The position numbers were made by a program, and so were the translations under genes. The notes beneath the pieces are model-generated. The model saw only the letters and a program-made list of their open reading frames with translations, did not search any database and was not told the origin of the DNA. Source: Acanthosepion pharaonis (lineage: Eukaryota > Mollusca > Cephalopoda > Sepiida > Sepiidae). From it: 64,000 nt of DNA. Positions 22,370-33,540 of the stretch are shown in pieces (the stretch's first letter is position 1; each line of letters opens with the position of its first letter). The DNA is taken from contig CAHIKZ030000391.1 of assembly GCA_903632075.3 (NCBI GenBank), forward strand, positions 27,501 to 91,500, in the 5' to 3' direction.

Positions 22370-22637
22370 ATGTCCTCATCTTTATTGGCATATTCACGAC
22401 GTGTCGGCTGTTATACGTTCGGGCCTTCCTCATGAGTTAAATCATGTTCTGTTACTTAACGATCGCCCCCACCCCTAAAAAATGTCATGGCGCGTGGAAT
22501 TAGAGCAATCTAAACCCTTGGACATAATGAAAGATCCAGTTCGAAATTCCACTATATTTCACCTGAAGCGTGCAACGATCGAAATGTCGTGATTAATGCA
22601 ATAAAGATGAGGACAACATTTCAAACGATGTAAAATA

Positions 22638-22672
<35 letters not shown>
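22370..22672. repeat. Two opposed family D ends, then (TA)n
   Basis: 22370-22440 is a minus-strand family D end (complement of GAGGAAGGCCCGAAC ... GCCGACACG). 22480-22640 is a plus-strand copy with TGGCGCGTGGAATTAGAGC and AAGATGAGGACAAC that runs into (TA)n at 22640-22672. Confidence 0.6.
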
Positions 22673-22674
<2 letters not shown>

Positions 22675-22696
22675 AAGAAATAATCACACATAAAAT

Positions 22697-23029
22697 CAAT
22701 CAGAAGTATTAATGCGATTATTGGCGACATCCATCGCTAGAAAACATAATATATGCATTAAAATACTGTTCATCCATAGGGCGAGTTGATCCTCATCGAT
22801 AAACTTGTTGTCTGTAGTTTTCAGTTTATTTGATGTTAAAATGCTAGTACTTACGAATAGTATTCTATTCATCATCAGGCATGTGATTTTCCTTATAAAA
22901 ATAAACTGAAAACTACAGACAACTACAGACAAGCACTATGGATGAACAGTATTTTATCGCATATATTATGTTTTCTAGCGATGGATATCAAATCGCATTA
23001 ATACTTCTGATGGATTCTGTGGATTATTT

Positions 23030-23077
<48 letters not shown>
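22697..23077. repeat. Palindromic Penelope-like 3' end (family B) with central ribozyme motif
   Basis: Arms 22697-22835 and 22890-23015 are inverted repeats carrying AACAGTATTTTA, TCTAGCGATGGAT and TTAATACTTCTGAT. The centre holds a hammerhead-like core on the minus strand (22841-22882). Both outer ends reach (TA)n (22640-22672 and 23034-23077) through ATTATTTCTTT. Confidence 0.85.
22841..22882 (-). ncRNA. Hammerhead ribozyme-like motif (family B)
   Basis: On the minus strand: stem I strand AUGC, core CUGAUGA (complement of 22872-22878), stem II GAAUAG/CUAUUC with loop AAUA, then GUAA in place of GAAA, a self-complementary AGUACU that would form stem III, the cleavage-site A, and stem I strand GCAU. 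Only A13 departs from the consensus (GUA for GAA), so this copy is probably inactive. Such minimal hammerheads are known in Penelope-like elements. Confidence 0.65.
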
Positions 23078-23079
<2 letters not shown>

Positions 23080-23269
23080 CAGAAATTTTCACGGTTATCA
23101 TATTCAAATTTTCTGATGAATGTTAATTCTTAAGTTAATGATTGTTAGCTTAGCTCAGGACGACAATAAAATATCTGAATTTAGGGAAATGAGATGATAT
23201 ATTTGGATTACTGTCCTCTCTGTTTTTATTATCACAACGTTATATTAGGATACTTTCTCTTTTAATAAG

Positions 23270-23625
23270 TGTGGCATTTTTCAGATCGAAATTGGGCTTC
23301 GAATTTCGTGAATTGGCGCTGCAGAATCACAGACAAGAAGCTATACCAGATTAAAGAAAGTACATCACTTGAGGAATACCAAGAACAGCCACAGCTAAAA
23401 TGGATATCACATGTAACTCGAAGAGAAGATAATGACATAATCAATGTGTTGACTTTACACACTACTTCAAAAAAATGGTTAGGAAGGAAACCTCTATCAA
23501 TACTGGAAGGAGCGATAACAGCTACTGGACATGAGAGACTTATTTTAATGAAAAATTGTCTTCAGAGAAAGATTTTAAACATTTCAACCGACAATAGTAC
23601 AAAGTGATCGCTCAATGAATGCTGA
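23270..23625 (+). pseudogene. Non-LTR retrotransposon RT C-terminus
   Basis: A continuous 112-codon frame (23269-23607) encodes NWRCRITDKKLYQIKESTSL, then QLKWISHVTRREDNDIIN, HTTSKKWLGRKPLSILEGAI and a tail. The KWxxHVxRxxD and GRK pattern is the usual end of many LINE reverse transcriptases. No RT catalytic part is present, so it is a 5'-truncated copy. The methionine at 23269 is simply the first in the frame. A diverged second copy lies at 35735-36000. Confidence 0.7.
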
Positions 23626-23803
23626 ATATTTCCTTATAAGGAAGCGGCTAATATTACAGATAGAATTATTGTTAAATCCATTGTAATTAAAGGAAAAAAA
23701 TGGCAATTACTTTTTGATCAATTCTCGTACTACGAATAAGAATAAAAATATATTGAGGACTAGATTTAGTGTCCTTTGATATGTGTGTTCTTGTTGGTGG
23801 ACA
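23626..23803. other. Retrotransposon 3' flank or unassigned
   Basis: AT-rich sequence between the RT frame and the foldback element. Nothing specific is recognised. Confidence 0.35.
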
Positions 23804-24447
23804 GACATTTGCGTCCCGGATATTTGCATCCCTAGACAAGTGCGTCCTTGGATAATTGCATACCTCTTGTTTTTGAAGTCACAATTTTTTTAAAGAGTTG
23901 TTTAATATAGAAATTTGCACACGAATACCTTTAATGCAAGCAAAAAGATAGATATCATAACTAAAAAAAAGAGAGGGAAAATTTCTTTTTTAAAACTAGA
24001 GAAAATTAAGCTAGTTGTTTCAGTTCACTCCAGCAGTGCGTACCACAAACATCTAGATTCTGGATTTTATAGATTATATTTTTATTTGGAACTCATGGCT
24101 AAGTTTCGAAAATCAAACGCTGGTTGAAAAATATTTGTGAACGAGGAAAATTACAGCTTACAGTATCATAAGAAAAACGCCGATGAAACAAAAAAAAAAC
24201 AAAAAAAAAAACTGGCGATACAAAGAGCGATCTTGCTACACTTTAATGTCATTGCATTTTAAACAAAAATAAACTTTTAATTTTTTTTAATTTTATTTCT
24301 TTTTAAAAAAATTATCATTAATACCTATGCATTTTTTTCAAAATTTGTGGTAATTGCCTTTAAAAGCTTCAAAAAATTATCAGAGGTACACAATTATCCA
24401 GGCACGTATTTGTCTAGGGACGCAAATGTCAAAGACTTAAATGTCGA
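23804..24447. mobile_element. Foldback-type element with 15-bp terminal subrepeats
   Basis: The left end 23804-23878 contains four ~15-bp units close to GACATTTGCGTCC followed by TTGCATACCTC. The right end 24366-24447, reverse-complemented, shows the same series in the same order. The ~490-bp interior is A-rich and non-coding. Inverted ends built of tandem subrepeats are the mark of foldback DNA elements. A target duplication was not found. A stray ACATTTGCGTCC lies at about 24608. Confidence 0.75.
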
Positions 24448-25410
24448 GCACTCATCTCTCCTAGAAACATTTTTGTTTTGTAGGTTTGTGTACTTCTACC
24501 ATTAATCCTCCTATAATTACAGAAGAACAGATATTACTTTTTTTTTACCGAATCTAGTGCCAAGATTGAGAAAGAAAGAAGATAATTTTAAGGATTTGAT
24601 TTGGAATCATGAGACATTTGCGTCCATCTTGTGTCTCTACTTTTTATTGAACAGACATTATTTATTTAGTTTTGATTAAATATGTTCAAATATTACGGCT
24701 TCTGTTGAATGTCTGTAAATATAAAGAATACCAGAAACCCTACAGAAAGAAATGATTTCGTATTTTGAATGAAACCGTGTTGTATATTTCCCCAGAAAAT
24801 ATATCAAATTTAATAAATTCGATATCAGAAAGTAAAACTTAAAAAAGCTTCTCATAAAATCACCATTTTTGGTTTCAGGTGTGTGGAAAAAAATATTGAA
24901 TAAATAAATAACAAAACAGAAAACTCTATAGTGATTTGTTTCGTCAAGAGCGAACGTCTTTTGACAACTTAACGGGTTTGTTGATGACATCAGTCCTCTA
25001 TTCAAAAAGAGAAAAATTCAATAAAGACCACCGAAGTTCGACATTAAATTTAAATTTTAACATCAGATGCATTTAAATTTCAAAACTGATGTATCTCATT
25101 CAGCTTCGTATGACTTTTAACCATCATTTTATAAACAGTAATTTTGTGGGAACGCTAAAATTCATTTTTAAGATCATATCTCTTTTCCTCACAACTTTGT
25201 TGTCGTGAGTTTTCATCTACGAAGACAAACCTTACTGACAGAATAGGGCATTTATATGCAAAATACAAATGCATTACGAATAATTTTAAGAGCGAAAATT
25301 ATTGAAACTCAGGGAAATTGGAAATTGTGTGTACAGGAATTATTGCAATACATACTGTAAAAATAGGGATGTTGGACGAATAAAATATTTCTAAGGATCT
25401 TATTTTTTTT
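24448..25410. other. Unassigned AT-rich sequence with one dispersed repeat
   Basis: The stretch 24760-24835 is the reverse complement of a dispersed repeat also found at 28575-28655 and 29797-29880 (core TTTCAGATATCGAAATTATT and ATTCAAAAGA). Nothing else is recognised. Confidence 0.5.
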
Positions 25411-26045
25411 TTTAAATTGCTTTCACTCCAAGCGAGGTAGAAAAGCCATTAAAATAGAAGGGATTATAGGTGTGCAAGAATTTAGGAACAGAAACATTAA
25501 TAATGAGCGGGAAGAGAAAAGTGTAATCAGAAGGACAATAGATGACGATTGGCATTGCTTTTAAATTTTTGCAGATTAAAGTTGGCTCGAAAGCATGGTG
25601 CCGTAAGTGAGTTCCACTAGCGAGAAGTGAGGAAAATAAATTGTTGGCAAAGAATTTACGTTTAAATCTAGCCAACTCAACTGTAAGCTGATGAGATCTA
25701 AACGCCAGTCTTGTACTCCGATTAAATCCACAAAGTCTAGGTAACATGGCGAAGACTTCATCCGAACAATTAACATGAAAATATTTATTTAAAAAATGAC
25801 ACAAAGAGGTAACGTTACGACTGTGGTAAATTGACTGAAGCCGAGCTGCCGGATCAGAACCAATAATATTGCTGATTGTTTTTTAGATTTTATCAAGGAG
25901 CTCAAGGTAAATAGCAGGGACACCGGATCATATGTGACGAATGGTAGACTTATAGATATGTAAGACAGATTCTGGAGAAAAAAATTGTCTCGCATGATAC
26001 AATGAACCAACTTTATTAGCATCTAAAAGCATTTAAAAAACCAAA
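25411..26045 (-). pseudogene. Non-LTR retrotransposon RT tail (WNSLP group), minus strand
   Basis: The minus strand carries a decayed copy of the same family as 18100-18780. Recognisable are the LPRLCGFNRSTRLAFRSHQL segment, then ELARFKRKFFANNLFSSLL, and the 3' end with GCCTCGCTTGGAGTGAAAGC. Frameshifts separate the pieces. A related stretch is found at 33575-33765. Confidence 0.7.
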
Positions 26046-26079
26046 AAGACTCGGATTGTCATTGCTTAAGAATCTTTGT

Positions 26080-26592
26080 CGACACCCACTCGCATCCGAT
26101 CATCGGGATCGTCATCCCCCCCCCCCCGCATTCCCTTTCTCTCCCCTTTTGGCGGTGGCGGAGATGGTTGTGGATCAAAGAGAGTTAGACGAATGCATAT
26201 GATTTTGATGAACAAGTCTGCCGCGACGAAGAAGCCCACAAACTCGAGCAGAATTGACTCCCTCGCGGCTCAAAGGGGATTGGGACTGGCAATATCTGGC
26301 AAACCTCGTTGCATCGGGCTGTCGGATGCTTGATCTGTCAAGGTCCGCCTTGGTTACGCCAGCTCGACAGGCGCTGCCGTCTTCCCCCATTTGGCCGTTC
26401 AGATCGTGTCGTATTCCGACGTTGGCGTCTTCGGGGGTTGGTCGCGTTCACTCTGTTCGTTCTTCTTCGACCTTACCGCCATGAGATTAAATCAAGCAAT
26501 ACTACAAGTAAATAAATTTATTTGGTGTATAATGTAATGTTATGTAGTACGAAAGGTTTTTCTTCCTCCGTTCGAATCCCTCGTCGCCAAGT
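26080..26592 (-). pseudogene. LTR retrotransposon leader and broken gag start
   Basis: On the minus strand, immediately after the LTR (26593-26723), the bases ACT and then TGGCGACGAGG (26579-26589) complement the 3' end of a tRNA ending CCTCGTCGCCA. That is the 3' end of metazoan tRNA-Ser(GCT), so this is a primer-binding site. A leader leads to an ATG at 26482-26480 that opens MAVRSKKNEQSERDQPPK, a plausible gag start, which meets a stop after about 26 codons near 26400. GC-rich sequence continues to 26080 in broken frames and a C-run. tRNA-Ser priming suggests a Mag-like Ty3/Gypsy element, which is an inference. Confidence 0.65.
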
Positions 26593-26723
26593 TGTTATGT
26601 AGTGGTTTCACAGTGGAGGCTTGTATTTGTACTAAGTCGGTCCTAAATTAGGCTACTATTACTCCTATTTATTATAGGTGGGAGAGTCTATTAACTATAG
26701 AATAGGTGTGTTTCACTATAACA
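26593..26723 (-). mobile_element. Short LTR (131 bp), minus strand
   Basis: On the minus strand it runs from TGTTATAGTGAAACACACC to CACTACATAACA, with TG...CA ends and an imperfect terminal inverted repeat. CCTATAATAAATAGG inside could serve as a TATA region. The adjacent primer-binding site fixes its role as the 5' LTR. No second LTR is seen. Confidence 0.65.
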
Positions 26724-26884
26724 TGTAAATATGTGACTATTCATGTATTTTCTATTTAATCATTAGCAATTTTTTTATATTATATATCTACCTATATGCC
26801 TGAGTCGAGATCCTGAGGTCTACAAATAAATTTCTTAATTAATTATGGACTTTATAATATTTTCCATGGATACATACGGTTTTG
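26724..26884. other. Unassigned AT-rich sequence
   Basis: No feature recognised upstream of the LTR. Confidence 0.35.
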
Positions 26885-27105
26885 AGTTCAGGGTTGTCCT
26901 TTAATTAGACTGATTGCCAACCACGACTAGGCGAGCACAGACTACCCTGCTATTTAAACTATAGGTGGGGAAAGAAAAAGGAATATATACATTCCATTTC
27001 CAAGGGTATATTTTCGGAAATGGATATAACGTACTCAACCGGAACTAGGTTCGCTGAGGTTCATTTCCAGTTCGCTAACCATTACAATCCCTGCATATCC
27101 ATTTT
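26885..27105 (-). mobile_element. Degenerate SINE family A, minus strand
   Basis: It shares the TTCAGGGTTGTCCTTT segment, the TTTCCAAGGGTAT segment and a tRNA-like head with box A complement CTAACCATTACAATCC. It is more diverged than the other copies. Confidence 0.55.
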
Positions 27106-27239
27106 GCATCTTTCTCACTAAGACTTGATTTAATTAATGACACCACTGATAAAAGGTTTTCTTTCAGATTTGTTATAAAAATTCATTAACTGGCGATTTG
27201 GAATGAGAACTAAATTGGCTTTTATTTTTCACCATTACG

Positions 27240-27680
27240 ATCAACATGATCATCATCACCAACACCACCGCCACCACCACCGTCACCATCCCCACCACCA
27301 CTATCATCATCATCATCAACATCATCCCCACCGTCATCATCACCACCACCATCATCATCACCACCGTCATTATCATCACCATCACCGCCGCCGCCATCAT
27401 CACTACCGCCACCATCCTCATCATCATCACCACCATCATCATAACCACCATCGTCAACACTATCATCATCCCCACCACCATCATCATCACCATCATCACC
27501 ACAATCACCACAATCACCACCATCACCATTATCATCATCACCACCAACACCACCACAATCATCTTCACCACCACCACCACCACTACCACCACCACCATCG
27601 CCATCATCATCATCATCATCATCCTCATCATCATCACCATCATCATCAAAACCACCACCACCACCACCACCATCATAAGT
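27240..27680. repeat. (CAT/CAC)n trinucleotide array
   Basis: About 440 bp consists almost wholly of CAT and CAC triplets, with occasional CGC, CTC and CAA. Every frame is open: His-rich on one, Ile/Thr-rich on another and Val/Met-rich on the minus strand. I read it as a microsatellite, not a His-rich protein. Confidence 0.9.
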
Positions 27681-28574
27681 CCCATGACCGGGTGTGGATC
27701 TCTACGCCTCTGAGGATACCCCTCCATCTGTCTCTGAGTTGAATGTCGGAGTGTTATTCCTTCGTGTGTAACGTATATTTGTCATTAATAGTTGTATGAA
27801 TTTCTGACCACTCACCACTCCTATATTCCTAATGTTCAACGATTTCTGTTGGGCAATCATTCTCGATACATATACGAATATTAACCCAATTCCGCAAATA
27901 AGAATTCTCAGAGTGGGTGGCGAATCATATTCGGCATTTGGGGAAGAAAAGAAATACGTTCTAAGCTAGTGGTCGTAAAATTGGTGTCCCCAAAGAACCA
28001 TCATTAATGCAACGTGGCATATTAAAAAAAAAAATGCCTGACAATTTGGTTCAGTCTTTTAATGACCTGACCTGGAGAGAGGGATGGTCTCCACCAGGTC
28101 TGCTTTCCGAAGACACGATATGCATGAATGAATGTCTCTTCGACTTTGAACTCAGATATTGTCGCGCAACCGAGACAGTGGTGGGAGCTAGTCAGATGCT
28201 CTGATGCGTAGAGATCCTACAGTCATATACGGTTAGGGGACTGTTGATAATGGTGAGAAAGATGATGATAATCATGAAAAATAAAAGCCATCCGACGCTA
28301 ATTTTAAAATTTAGTTAAATCGGAAGCCAAAATTTAAATTCAGCATACTGAGCATCTTTGTATCGTTAACATTCTAATGTAGACTGTAGGCGTCTTTTTT
28401 CTTTCTTTTTTATTCTCCTCGTATATAGGATTGATTTCATTTATAAACCCGTCATTCACTTCATTGTTTTTCGTCTTTTCATCTATTTTTTTTCAGTATG
28501 AATTCTGTACATCAAAAACCAAAAAAAAAAAAAGAAGAAAAATGTAGATTTAGAAGCTTTTTAAAATGTTACTC
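27681..28574. other. Unassigned sequence
   Basis: A 65-codon frame at 28007-28204 has no recognisable motif. Sequence resembling GATCTCTACGC occurs near 27695 and, inverted, near 28205, bracketing the stretch. No family is recognised. Confidence 0.35.
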
Positions 28575-29658
<1,084 letters not shown>

Positions 29659-29717
<59 letters not shown>

Positions 29718-30684
29718 CAACAGTTTCAGAATCACAATCTTATCTTTATCTACTTCTTCAGTCTCACTTGTACAAGTGTCGATCATTTTTCTGCCTTTCA
29801 GATATCGAAATTATTAGATTTGATATAGTCTCTTAGAAAATATCCAACCAGGTTTCATTCAAAAGAAGAAAGCAAATTTTTGGTGCCAAAGATTCCATTT
29901 TTTTTTTCTTTTTTGTATTTTCTGTATAGGATTGTACCTAACAATAAAACCGTGTGTTTTTTTTTTCTTTCTGAAAACAGTTATTCTGAACAAAACAATA
30001 CAATTGTCCGGCTTGTTATTTTATTTACATTCCAATATTGAGATATATATTTTTAAATATATATTTTTTTTCATAAAACATTTATTAAATTGTTCAGATC
30101 TTTGAATAATAACTTTAAAAATTTTCCCAAACAAAACAAAGATGTCTGGGGTTTGTAGTGCAAGTCCGATAAACTATATTCGGTTAATTTTAGGCAGGAA
30201 CTCAAAGTGTCGTAAAAAAAAAATGGCAGCTCCAAATTCAGGCGTACGTTTTTGTTTTTGTTTTTTTGTTTTTTGCGCAACATCTTATGTCTTAAGATAC
30301 TTCTACAGAAAACATGCGAATCTCTAACGGGTTTTATTAGATTTTTTTTTCATAAACATTTTTTTTCCATTTTCCGATAAGAACACCTGCACAGAATTAG
30401 CATATAAACTCTCACACAGTTATAAACAAATTGGTATACAAAAACATGAAATGAAAGAATAAAGCAAAATACATTACCAGACTTTGGCGCAGAGAGTACT
30501 TACCTGAAAATAGAAAGAAAAATTGTTATAATAATACTACTAATAATGTATCGTAAAGAAGAAAAGTAACGATGAAAAGCATGCTTTTAGTTAAAAAATG
30601 GTAATGTTAATACTATGATAATATAATATATATATTATATTAAATGATAATAATATCTATCTATATTTTTGAGATGAGGTATTA
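29659..30684. other. (TA)n, dispersed repeat and unassigned sequence
   Basis: (TA)n at 29659-29712; the TTTCAGATATCGAAATTATT repeat at 29797-29880. The rest is T- and A-rich sequence with no recognised gene. Confidence 0.5.
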
Positions 30685-30850
30685 TGTACACTATTTACAT
30701 TATTCTGACTATTTTCCTCATCTTTGTTGCCATATTTATTACAACGTTTCGGCTGTTGTACGCTCCGGCCTTCTTCAAGTGGTTGGAGTGTCGAACTGAA
30801 CTCTTTATTTCGACATTCCATGAAGACAATAGTTCGAATAATTTAAATAA
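30685..30850 (-). repeat. Family D Penelope-like end, minus strand
   Basis: The minus strand shows CTTGAAGAAGGCCGGAGC, then CAGCCGAAACGTTGT and ATAAATATGGCAACAAAGA, the same order as 13225-13320. Confidence 0.6.
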
Positions 30851-31249
30851 TGATAATAATATATTTCCATGCAGAAAACATTAGGCATTCATTGAGGGGA
30901 CAGTTAAAGTTAGTGTCGGTTGAAATTTATAAAATCTTTCTTTTAAAACAGTTTTTTTAGGAAATATAGGCTTTGACGAACGGCTATCGCTCTTAATAGA
31001 ATTCATTGGGATTTCCTTCCTAATCCTTTATTTAAAGTAGTATGGAAAATCAACATCTTGAACATCTGAAAAATAATTATTAGATAATTATTTTCCATTC
31101 TAGTAACATGTGCTATCCATTTTAGTTGTTACTTCTCTTCGAAGTTTTAATTGAATTTTTAAAATGATTTTGGTAAAGTTATTTATTGCGGATTCAATTG
31201 ATTTCCCTGTTTTGGTTTGTTTTTTAATTTTCTTAAACATTTCTATTAA
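30851..31249. other. Unassigned AT-rich sequence
   Basis: No feature recognised. Confidence 0.35.
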
Positions 31250-31850
31250 TAACTGATCGAGAAGTTCTACTAAAAAAAAAAACAGCAAAAAAAAAAAAAA
31301 CATATGCGCCTGCCGACAGGAATCGAACCTGTATACCCTAGAGCAATGGTTCCCGCATTTTTGGAATGAAAATTTGCACGAGCCTCATCAATCTTTATGT
31401 GATGAAAAATACATTTAAAAATAAAAGTACAGAGCAATGTTTAAAGGGAGATAACCGCGGATTGGAAGTCAAAACATTATCATTGATAACTCTCTCCTCC
31501 AATTTACATACACTAGTTACTATATTCTTAATACATGATATTACGCTAACATCTCACTATGATAAAATCGGTCTATAATTATTTATAAATATTTACACTG
31601 GAAGTCGTGCATGAAATTACAAGTAATCCATAATAATATTTGAAATTTTGAATTATTTAATTTTGGATATGATTTTTATTTCAACTGTTTCTAAATCTTT
31701 GATTGTCTTTCAATCATTCCATCTCATTTTCTATCCTCTTTTGCCACACCTATGAGGCACGACTCACCGTTTGGTAACCACTGACCTAGAGTATCATTGT
31801 CAATTTGGCCAAGCTTTGGCTACAGAAGCCGAAACCTCGATGTAGGAAGG
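31250..31850 (-). mobile_element. tRNA-derived SINE (family D), split by a hAT MITE
   Basis: On the minus strand the head begins right of the MITE with TGGCCAAATTG (about 31813-31823), 10 of 11 matches to box A. Left of the MITE is CAGGTTCGATTCCTGTCGG (31311-31332) with a perfect box B, GGTTCGATTCC. Removing the MITE and one target copy leaves a normal 20-30 bp spacing between boxes. The tail continues to TAGTAGAACTTCTCGATCA at about 31250. Confidence 0.7.
31344..31783. mobile_element. hAT MITE inserted between SINE box A and box B
   Basis: The ends are CAATGGTTCCCGCA at 31344 and TTTGGTAACCACTG ending at 31783; reverse-complemented, the right end reads CAGTGGTTACCAAA, an imperfect inverted repeat of the hAT type. 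Flanks CCCTAGAG (31336-31343) and ACCTAGAG (31784-31791) are an 8-bp duplication with one mismatch, central TA. No transposase is encoded in the 440 bp. Confidence 0.8.
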
Positions 31851-32200
31851 AGTACAGGTTTGATTACTGTCGGTAGTAATTTGTATATAGTAAGCCATCC
31901 TGATCTCGGACGATTGTTAGTACTTTAACTGTTTAAGAAAATAATTTTAAAAAAAGCACAGAGATAGCGACTCAAACACGTGTAGCAACTAAAAATAACG
32001 TTTCATAGTAATAAGAAACAATATCTGATTTTAAAAAAAGTTTAAATACATATATGTACATATGTATGCATGTATGTATGTATGTATGTATGTATGTATA
32101 TGAATAAAAAGAGACAAGAGGAAAAACTATTTTTAGTCATAGAATAGTTTTTCCTTTCATTTCTTTCTATTAATTTGGTCTCCTCTACAGATGCCCTCTA

Positions 32201-32248
<48 letters not shown>
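31851..32248. repeat. (GTAT)n, short hairpin and (TA)n
   Basis: (GTAT)n lies at about 32062-32099. A hairpin AGGAAAAACTATT / AATAGTTTTTCCT spans 32120-32155. (TA)n occupies 32203-32248. 31851-32040 is unassigned. Confidence 0.7.
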
Positions 32249-32252
<4 letters not shown>

Positions 32253-32655
32253 TCTCCCATCGGGTTCGACGTATGAGGGTCAAGCAGATCAGTTTCCAGG
32301 AAACCGACAGCCCGACACCGGCAAATGAGATTCGATTATAGTGGTGAAGGTTTCGTGCAGGACTATCCACACTTTTTGAAGGGCCGAATTCAGAGACCTG
32401 GTGCACTAAGTGCCACAAGGTCCCCAAACAATCCTCCGCAGGTTTTGAATTCAGAGTTGTCCTTCTCCTAGACCAGTTGTCATCAAAGGCTATAGAACCC
32501 AGTCTGTCCTGCTATTTGACACATAGCTGGATGGAGAAGAAGAGGATTCACACCTTTCCCAAGGGTTTTAGCACGTAAGTAAATGTAATGGATTCAAACT
32601 CGGCTGTGCGATTCCTCAATCCAAGCCGATATCCATTACTCCACCGTGCATATAT
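32249..32655 (-). mobile_element. Long SINE family A copy, minus strand, ending in (TA)n
   Basis: The most extended copy. On the minus strand: tRNA-like head with GGAGTAATGGATATCGG and GAATCGCACAGCCGAGTTTG (32585-32650), central AGGTGTGAATCCTCTTC, a shared domain GACAACTGGTCTAGGAGAAG and CTCTGAATTC, then about 200 bp ending CCGATGGGAGAATCG at the (TA)n of 32203-32248. The shared domain recurs in the copies at 12600, 26890, 42790-43150 and 57270. Its equivalence to the published cephalopod SINE central domain cannot be confirmed here. Confidence 0.75.
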
Positions 32656-32870
32656 ATATATTCAAGCATGTTTTGTAGTAAAAAAAAGCCGTTAATATTT
32701 ATTCTGTATCTTTTCTTTATAATTCTTAGTTCATGTCGAAAGTTGTTAATATATTTTCCCAGCTTTTTTGTATTGAATTAAAAGCAAATCCTCATCTCAT
32801 TTTCAGAATTGGCGCGAAAGCAAAGAAATTCATGCAACCGTTTTTCAAACTTTCAATGAAAAATTTGTTT

Positions 32871-32878
<8 letters not shown>

Positions 32879-32949
<71 letters not shown>
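32879..32949. repeat. (TA)n microsatellite
   Basis: About 70 bp of TA directly upstream of SINE family C at 32950. Confidence 0.95.
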
Positions 32950-32952
<3 letters not shown>

Positions 32953-33205
32953 TGGACGAATATAGTTTTAAAGCAGTAAAATCAACCTTGTTAACCGAAC
33001 GATCCTCTGTGCCTCAATCGGTTAAGGCACGTCATGGTATATGACGGTTCTATATAGGATATAGGTTCGATCCCTGTCGGAGGACGAATATTTTCTATGA
33101 AAATTTCTTGTACATTCAGGCCGGGAAATGTTATGAATACTGTTTATTATTAACAGAGCATTTACATAAAATATTTGTATCTATAAACTTAAAAATGTCT
33201 TGAAA
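32950..33205 (+). mobile_element. SINE family C with complete tRNA-like cloverleaf
   Basis: A 5' segment with TTTTAAAGCAGTAAAATCAA precedes a tRNA-like domain (33003-33084) and a tail with TTTTCTATGAAAATTTCTTG, ACATTCAGGCCGGGAAATG and ACAGAGCATTTAC. The tail is the sequence found as palindrome arms at 16878-17029 and 19188-19494, and inverted at 58230-58365. The 3' end here runs into a minus-strand Penelope-like end at 33205 without an intact (TA)n. Confidence 0.8.
33003..33084 (+). tRNA. tRNA-Tyr(GTA)-like cloverleaf, part of SINE
   Basis: All four arms can be drawn. Acceptor TCCTCTG (33003-33009) pairs with CGGAGGA (33078-33084) including one G-U. The D stem is GCCT/AGGC; the anticodon stem CGTCA/TGACG has the 7-nt loop TGGTATA (anticodon GTA at 33037-33039). 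The T arm is ATAGG/CCTGT with loop TTCGATC. There are 14 nt between anticodon and T arms. Position 33 is G, not the invariant U, and the domain is embedded in a repeat, so I read it as a SINE head and not a working tRNA gene. Confidence 0.6.
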
Positions 33206-33540
33206 TATATTGAACAACAAAAAATTAAAATCTTCAGACTCACTGGGTTGTATATTAATATTCTTTCGTTTTTATTATTATTTCATTTAGATTCCTCGAC
33301 GAGTTTCGGCCAACATGACCATCATCAGGAGAAAAAATATATATATCACTGCTCTTATCTTAAACTTAGCTGGCCGCAAGTACTGTTCCAAACAGACCAC
33401 ACTTTTCTTTACATCAATACAACACATTCTTATTTACCATTTTTACTACAGCCACCATAATACTTCAAAGAGTTTATGAAGTCCTAACTAGTTCCATATG
33501 TATAATTTGTCAGTGGGCGGGGGATAAAAATAACAGTTTT
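33206..33540 (-). mobile_element. Penelope-like 3' end (family A), minus strand
   Basis: The distal 33206-33290 matches the 3' end of the Penelope element at 60700-60790 (GAATATTAATATACAACCCA-like and AATCTAAATGAAATAATAA). A hammerhead core follows at 33292-33334. The proximal part to 33540, with AACTAGTTAGGACTTCATAA and ATTATGGTGGCTGTAGTAAA, is also present at 42380-42520 on the plus strand. Confidence 0.8.
33292..33334 (-). ncRNA. Hammerhead ribozyme, consensus core (family A)
   Basis: On the minus strand the order is stem I strand UUUCUC, core CUGAUGA (complement of 33322-33328), stem II GGUC/GGCC, core GAAAC, two loop bases UC, the cleavage triplet GUC, and stem I strand GAGGAA. Stem I pairs over 6 bp with one G-U. 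Every catalytic-core base fits the consensus. Stem III is only A-U plus C-G, as in the minimal hammerheads of Penelope-like elements, which are thought to work best as dimers. Predicted cleavage lies between 33298 and 33297. Confidence 0.85.

Noticed and set aside
27203..27742. His-rich (179 codons) and Val/Met-rich (184 codons) open frames on opposite strands
   Set aside because: CAT/CAC triplet array open in every frame; no conserved domain or gene structure.
33003..33084. A functional tRNA-Tyr gene
   Set aside because: U33 is G, 14 extra bases lie before the T arm, and the domain is the head of a dispersed repeat.
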